Translations under genes and position numbers: made by a program | Source of the DNA: Colimorpha sp045597945 | Lineage (GTDB): Bacteria; Bacteroidota; Bacteroidia; Bacteroidales; P3 | Assembly: GCA_045597945.1 (NCBI GenBank) | Contig: JAZLLD010000009.1 | Span: 1 to 35,100 of the forward strand | Length of the DNA stretch: 35,100 nucleotides | Reading direction: 5' to 3' | Part shown: one piece after another, positions 32,369 to 35,100 of the stretch | Layout of the letters: the number at the start of each line of letters is the position of its first letter | Numbering within the stretch: position 1 is the first letter of the stretch | Notes under the pieces: generated by a model | Told to the model about the DNA's origin: nothing | The model's database searches: none | What the model saw: the letters and a program-made list of their open reading frames with translations, nothing else

Positions 32369-33745
32369 CTATTTCACCACCAGCCGTTTGGCAATGGTGC
32401 CGCTGGAGGTGTGCAGCAGCAGAACATAAACGCCGCGAGGCCAACCAGCAACATCAATCCAAGTCATAGTGCGGCCCAGTGGGGCATCCAACACCTTCTG
32501 GCCATGGGAGTTATAGACCTCAACCTGGTCGATTTTGAAAGAGGAAATAATCTGCACCTTATCGCTGGCGGGGTTGGGCAGCACCCGCACATAGGTGTCG
32601 AAAGTCTCTCCCTGGTCTGGCACACTCACATCGGCGGTATCGTGCTGGCCCTCGCGCCACAAGAAATAGACTGGCTCGGCAGACCATGGGCTGAGGCGGA
32701 CAGTGTCGTACTCATCGCAAAGGGTGCGGACATAGGCATCCATTTGGCGGCCAGAATAGTCCGGCCCAGTATACACCCACTCATTGCCCACCACCGTGTC
32801 GGCGGTTCCAGAAGTAGCGGGGTTGAAATTGAGCGGGCCATATTTTACGATATATTTAGAATGCACTGCGTCGGCATTCCAATGCAGCGTGACTGTGTCG
32901 GTTCCGTTGCCGGTAACAAACAGCCCCGAAGGCGCATTGCAGTCTGGATAATCGATATTGGTGTCAATAAGTTCAATGATTGGACGTGTCAGAAGATACT
33001 GCCACGAATCGCGCCAAGTCCACTGGTTGTATGGCAAGTAGTGTGGAGATCCTGCATAAATTGGATCGTGGTTTCTTATCTTCCAGGTGATGGGCGGCAT
33101 GTGGCACTCCGGAGCCCATAGATACGAAGCCGCTAGGGTCCAATAGCTGAAGCAGACACCAGAACTGCTTGGATCGAAAAGATTCGCGCAAGTATAGTCT
33201 GTGTTGCCTACATAAAAAGAGTCGTATACAACAACAGCGGTGTCGAAATAATACTCATACACCCGATTCCTTTGATTCGAATCAACAGGAAAATAAATGA
33301 GATGATGTTCCTTGCTACAATTTAGTGGCACACTAGAAATTCCCTCATAAGGATATGAGACATCTGTGTCAACAACCTCCCACTGAACCTCACGGAGCAA
33401 ATCGAAAGACGTAGGCGTGGCCTCATACAAGAATAGAGACTCCGCCGGATTGAACGGAATGCGGTCGAGAATATAGACACAAACTGACAAGCCTACCACC
33501 TTCAGTCCCTGAGGCAAAGAGGTGTAATTTAGCTGAAGCACCTCTCCCGTTAGTGCATCATACGACTGTGGAGGTATACCCATCTGAAAAAGATCCATTC
33601 CCCTTCCAAGAGAATCAGCCATAACCCAGTCTAAAAAATCAAAGGTATTGTACTTCACATAGGAAGTGTCCACTCTATAAGGTATTTGGGCCATAAGCAT
33701 GACCGATGCCATAAACATGGCTATAAAGATAGAACATTTTTTCAT
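32369..33745 (-). CDS. T9SS C-terminal sorting domain secreted protein
   Basis: A 458-residue type IX secretion cargo. It has a signal peptide (MKKCSIFIAMFMASVMLMA, cleavage before QIPYR) and an N-terminal part of no recognised family (DFLDWVMADSLGRGMDLFQMG). An FN3-like region follows (about 265-365, APSGLFVTGNGTDTVTLHWNADAVHSKYIVKYG). The C-terminal Por domain is VRVLPNPASDKVQIIS...ITIAKRLVVK-like (ends GTIAKRLVVK). The protein should cross the outer membrane and be anchored or released. Its partner gene 33767-34780 lies 21 bp upstream on the same strand and is probably cotranscribed. The substrate or role is unknown. Confidence 0.9.
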   Translation of the reverse strand: MKKCSIFIAMFMASVMLMAQIPYRVDTSYVKYNTFDFLDWVMADSLGRGMDLFQMGIPPQSYDALTGEVLQLNYTSLPQGLKVVGLSVCVYILDRIPFNPAESLFLYEATPTSFDLLREVQWEVVDTDVSYPYEGISSVPLNCSKEHHLIYFPVDSNQRNRVYEYYFDTAVVVYDSFYVGNTDYTCANLFDPSSSGVCFSYWTLAASYLWAPECHMPPITWKIRNHDPIYAGSPHYLPYNQWTWRDSWQYLLTRPIIELIDTNIDYPDCNAPSGLFVTGNGTDTVTLHWNADAVHSKYIVKYGPLNFNPATSGTADTVVGNEWVYTGPDYSGRQMDAYVRTLCDEYDTVRLSPWSAEPVYFLWREGQHDTADVSVPDQGETFDTYVRVLPNPASDKVQIISSFKIDQVEVYNSHGQKVLDAPLGRTMTWIDVAGWPRGVYVLLLHTSSGTIAKRLVVK

Positions 33746-33766
33746 ATCGTATTTATTATAAGGTTG

Positions 33767-34780
33767 CTATTTGCTATGTATGCTGTAATCACTTTTATAG
33801 GCCTTATGCTGCATCATATTGGTTTCCATATAATTCTTGTGGAACCGGACTTCCTGGGCCGCAGCCGGAGTGCCTGCCTGGTATGCCACAACACCGGGAA
33901 CGCCATCAACTATGGCCACCTTCATCATGCCTGCCTCTGCGCCAAATAAGACTGCGAATGTGTCGCCCTCAACTGGTGCTGCCACTGCATTGGAAGCCAG
34001 CACCAAGTCGGACATTCGGAAGCCAAAATGGTCGTGGTAGAACGGCAGCCCGGTCATCGTGTAGCTGGGCACCAGAAAGTCTCCCTTGGCAAAGATTCTC
34101 ATGCACAAATACGACGAGTCGTTGGTGCGGCCCACTGCCGCCACATAGTTGTCGGTGGCAATGATGTCGGTATAATACTCCTCGGCATACTTATTGTACA
34201 TCAACCATTTATTCCAATGACTGCCGTCAAACTCAGCCCAGCCTATGCCTACCCGTAGGTTGTCGTCATCCAGATCATCAACCAGGTCGTTGTTAGCAAT
34301 GTAGGCCACCTGGATAGCTCCACTAACTTTGTACAAGGCCAAGCGGGTGATGTCGGTAACTCGGTCATAGCAGCCACCACTATAGCAATCCGGCATACTC
34401 GTCGGCTGGATTGCCATCCAGTGGATTGGCCCCGACCCATTGACGAAATCATACAGATTGGCGCAGCCCAACAAACCATACTGGGCCGAAGTCAGACCAA
34501 TATGGCCACAAAAATAAATCCAATCATCCATGATGCGGAAATCCTGGACTTTCACATTTTCAGGCAGCGGAATGCTGCTGACAGTCAACGATGACGTGTC
34601 GAAAAGAAGAAACTGGTTGTTGCGGATGCTGTCGTTCGAATAGATAACATTGTAGCTTCCATCCCAATGGCGCACAATGGAGCTATCCGACTCCACAGCA
34701 TTGACTTCAGCATGCTGCGATTGTCCCATTATCCAACTGACCGGGAGCAGACAAAGAATGGCTAAAAGTAACTTTTTCAT
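33767..34780 (-). CDS. Secreted protein of unknown function, no sorting domain
   Basis: A 337-residue exported protein with a signal peptide (MKKLLLAILCLLPVSWIMG, cleavage before QSQHAE). I do not recognise a family. The body is rich in D/Y/W with repeated beta-strand patterns suggesting a beta-propeller-like fold (NVIYSNDSIRNNQFLLFD, FRIMDDWIYFCGHIG, MAIQPTSMPDCYSGGCYDRVTDITRLALYKVSGAIQVAYIAN, IIATDNYVAAVGRTNDSSYLCMRIF). No Por C-terminal domain is visible, and the C-terminus (KNYMETNMMQHKAYKSDYSIHSK) is plain, so it may stay periplasmic or be truncated. It has its own promoter and leads the unit with the T9SS gene. Confidence 0.8.
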   Translation of the reverse strand: MKKLLLAILCLLPVSWIMGQSQHAEVNAVESDSSIVRHWDGSYNVIYSNDSIRNNQFLLFDTSSLTVSSIPLPENVKVQDFRIMDDWIYFCGHIGLTSAQYGLLGCANLYDFVNGSGPIHWMAIQPTSMPDCYSGGCYDRVTDITRLALYKVSGAIQVAYIANNDLVDDLDDDNLRVGIGWAEFDGSHWNKWLMYNKYAEEYYTDIIATDNYVAAVGRTNDSSYLCMRIFAKGDFLVPSYTMTGLPFYHDHFGFRMSDLVLASNAVAAPVEGDTFAVLFGAEAGMMKVAIVDGVPGVVAYQAGTPAAAQEVRFHKNYMETNMMQHKAYKSDYSIHSK

Positions 34781-34852
34781 ACTATTATATTGTTTGTTGA
34801 ACTTACGTTTCCACTACTTGCAGAGCTATTCTGCTTGTAACTTTTGATGCTG

Positions 34853-34860
34853 CAAAGTTA
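34853..34860 (-). promoter_or_regulatory. -7 box (TAACTTTG) of the two-gene secreted-protein operon
   Basis: On the minus strand AAAAAAATAG-TAACTTTG-CAGC fits TAnnTTTG. AAAATATGGCG (34899-34909) occurs 38 bp upstream, and TTTTTTCCCCT lies between, an arrangement similar to that before the DUF4476 and Ser/His-rich genes. Confidence 0.65.
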
Positions 34861-35033
34861 CTATTTTTTTCTGATATATTAGGGGAAAAAATATCAATCG
34901 CCATATTTTATATCGCAGGGGGGGCAGACTGCTTGATTTGTAATTATTTACGCACATCACTCATCGCATTCATTTTCTTTTTCTTCCAGCCCCAAAAAGC
35001 ACATCGGCCAATCCCACGGCGATTGAAAGGCAC
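34861..35033. other. AT-rich intergenic sequence between the tRNA and secreted-protein operon
   Basis: Nothing was recognised except the promoter elements at the left edge and the A-run of the terminator at the right edge. A GGGGGGG run occurs near 34918. Confidence 0.5.
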
Positions 35034-35063
35034 AAAAAAAAGACCGAAGCTGAGCCTCGGTCT
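35034..35063 (-). terminator. Terminator of the tRNA transcript
   Basis: AGACCGA (35041-35047) pairs with TCGGTCT (35057-35063), with GC pairs extending inwards, and seven As (35034-35040) give a minus-strand T-run. It lies 12 bp after the tRNA 3' end. Confidence 0.85.
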
Positions 35064-35074
35064 GCCTAATCTTG

Positions 35075-35100
35075 TGACTAAGCTGGGATTCGAACCCAGG
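35075..35100 (-). tRNA. 3' end of a tRNA, cut by the window edge
   Basis: The minus strand reads CTGGG-TTCGAAT-CCCAG, a perfect T-arm (5-bp stem, 7-nt loop), then CTTAGTC and discriminator A at 35075. No CCA is encoded, as is common in this phylum. The anticodon lies outside the window, so the amino acid cannot be assigned. Confidence 0.9.

Overview
The window is chromosomal DNA of a Bacteroidales bacterium, probably a gut-associated lineage I cannot place further. The evidence is Bacteroidota-type promoters (-7 boxes of the TAnnTTTG form, weak or absent Shine-Dalgarno sites), Bacteroidota-restricted families (DUF4837, DUF6089, DUF5606, DUF4476), two OmpH/Skp genes beside bamA, and secreted proteins with type IX secretion (Por) C-terminal sorting domains. 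Most of it is ordinary housekeeping and envelope sequence, and nearly all genes lie on the minus strand.

Layout. 1-2004: an AAA ATPase with a C-terminal DUF4143-like domain sits between two 133-bp direct repeats, each carrying the last 27 codons and terminator of tryptophanase. 1922-3510: tnaA with a long leader that holds a 26-codon ORF running into a strong hairpin. 3607-8540: a Ser/His-rich secreted protein, a U32 peptidase-family (RlhA-type) protein and YifB. 8541-15440: an envelope-biogenesis cluster, DUF4837, DUF6089, uppS, bamA, ompH, ompH. 15660-20253: an SDR epimerase, metG, a lipoprotein and DUF5606. 20421-20996: a second, wrecked ATPase gene of the same kind as the first, with an inversion and deletions. 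21081-24881: GlcNAc-type kinase, DUF4476 protein, pyrK-pyrD. 25335-27167 (plus strand): recR and a GH3/NagZ-like lipoprotein. 27166-34860: T9SS cargo proteins, a divergent MntP-like membrane protein, rsmA and a TPR protein. The right edge holds the 3' end of a tRNA on the minus strand.

The accessory interest is mostly non-coding. (i) Both ATPase loci carry a triplet of about 33-bp direct repeats just upstream of the promoter. (ii) Three intergenic elements (12471-12536, 25061-25165, 32226-32329) share a CGGGSTTANNGCGGA module and an 11-bp modular architecture, and look like a dispersed repeat family. (iii) The tnaA leader resembles a translation-coupled attenuator. (iv) Promoters of three secreted/envelope loci share an upstream AAAATATGG element. 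(v) The MntP-like protein lacks the two acidic residues expected in its repeated motifs. No CRISPR array, prophage, transposase or complete mobile element was seen.
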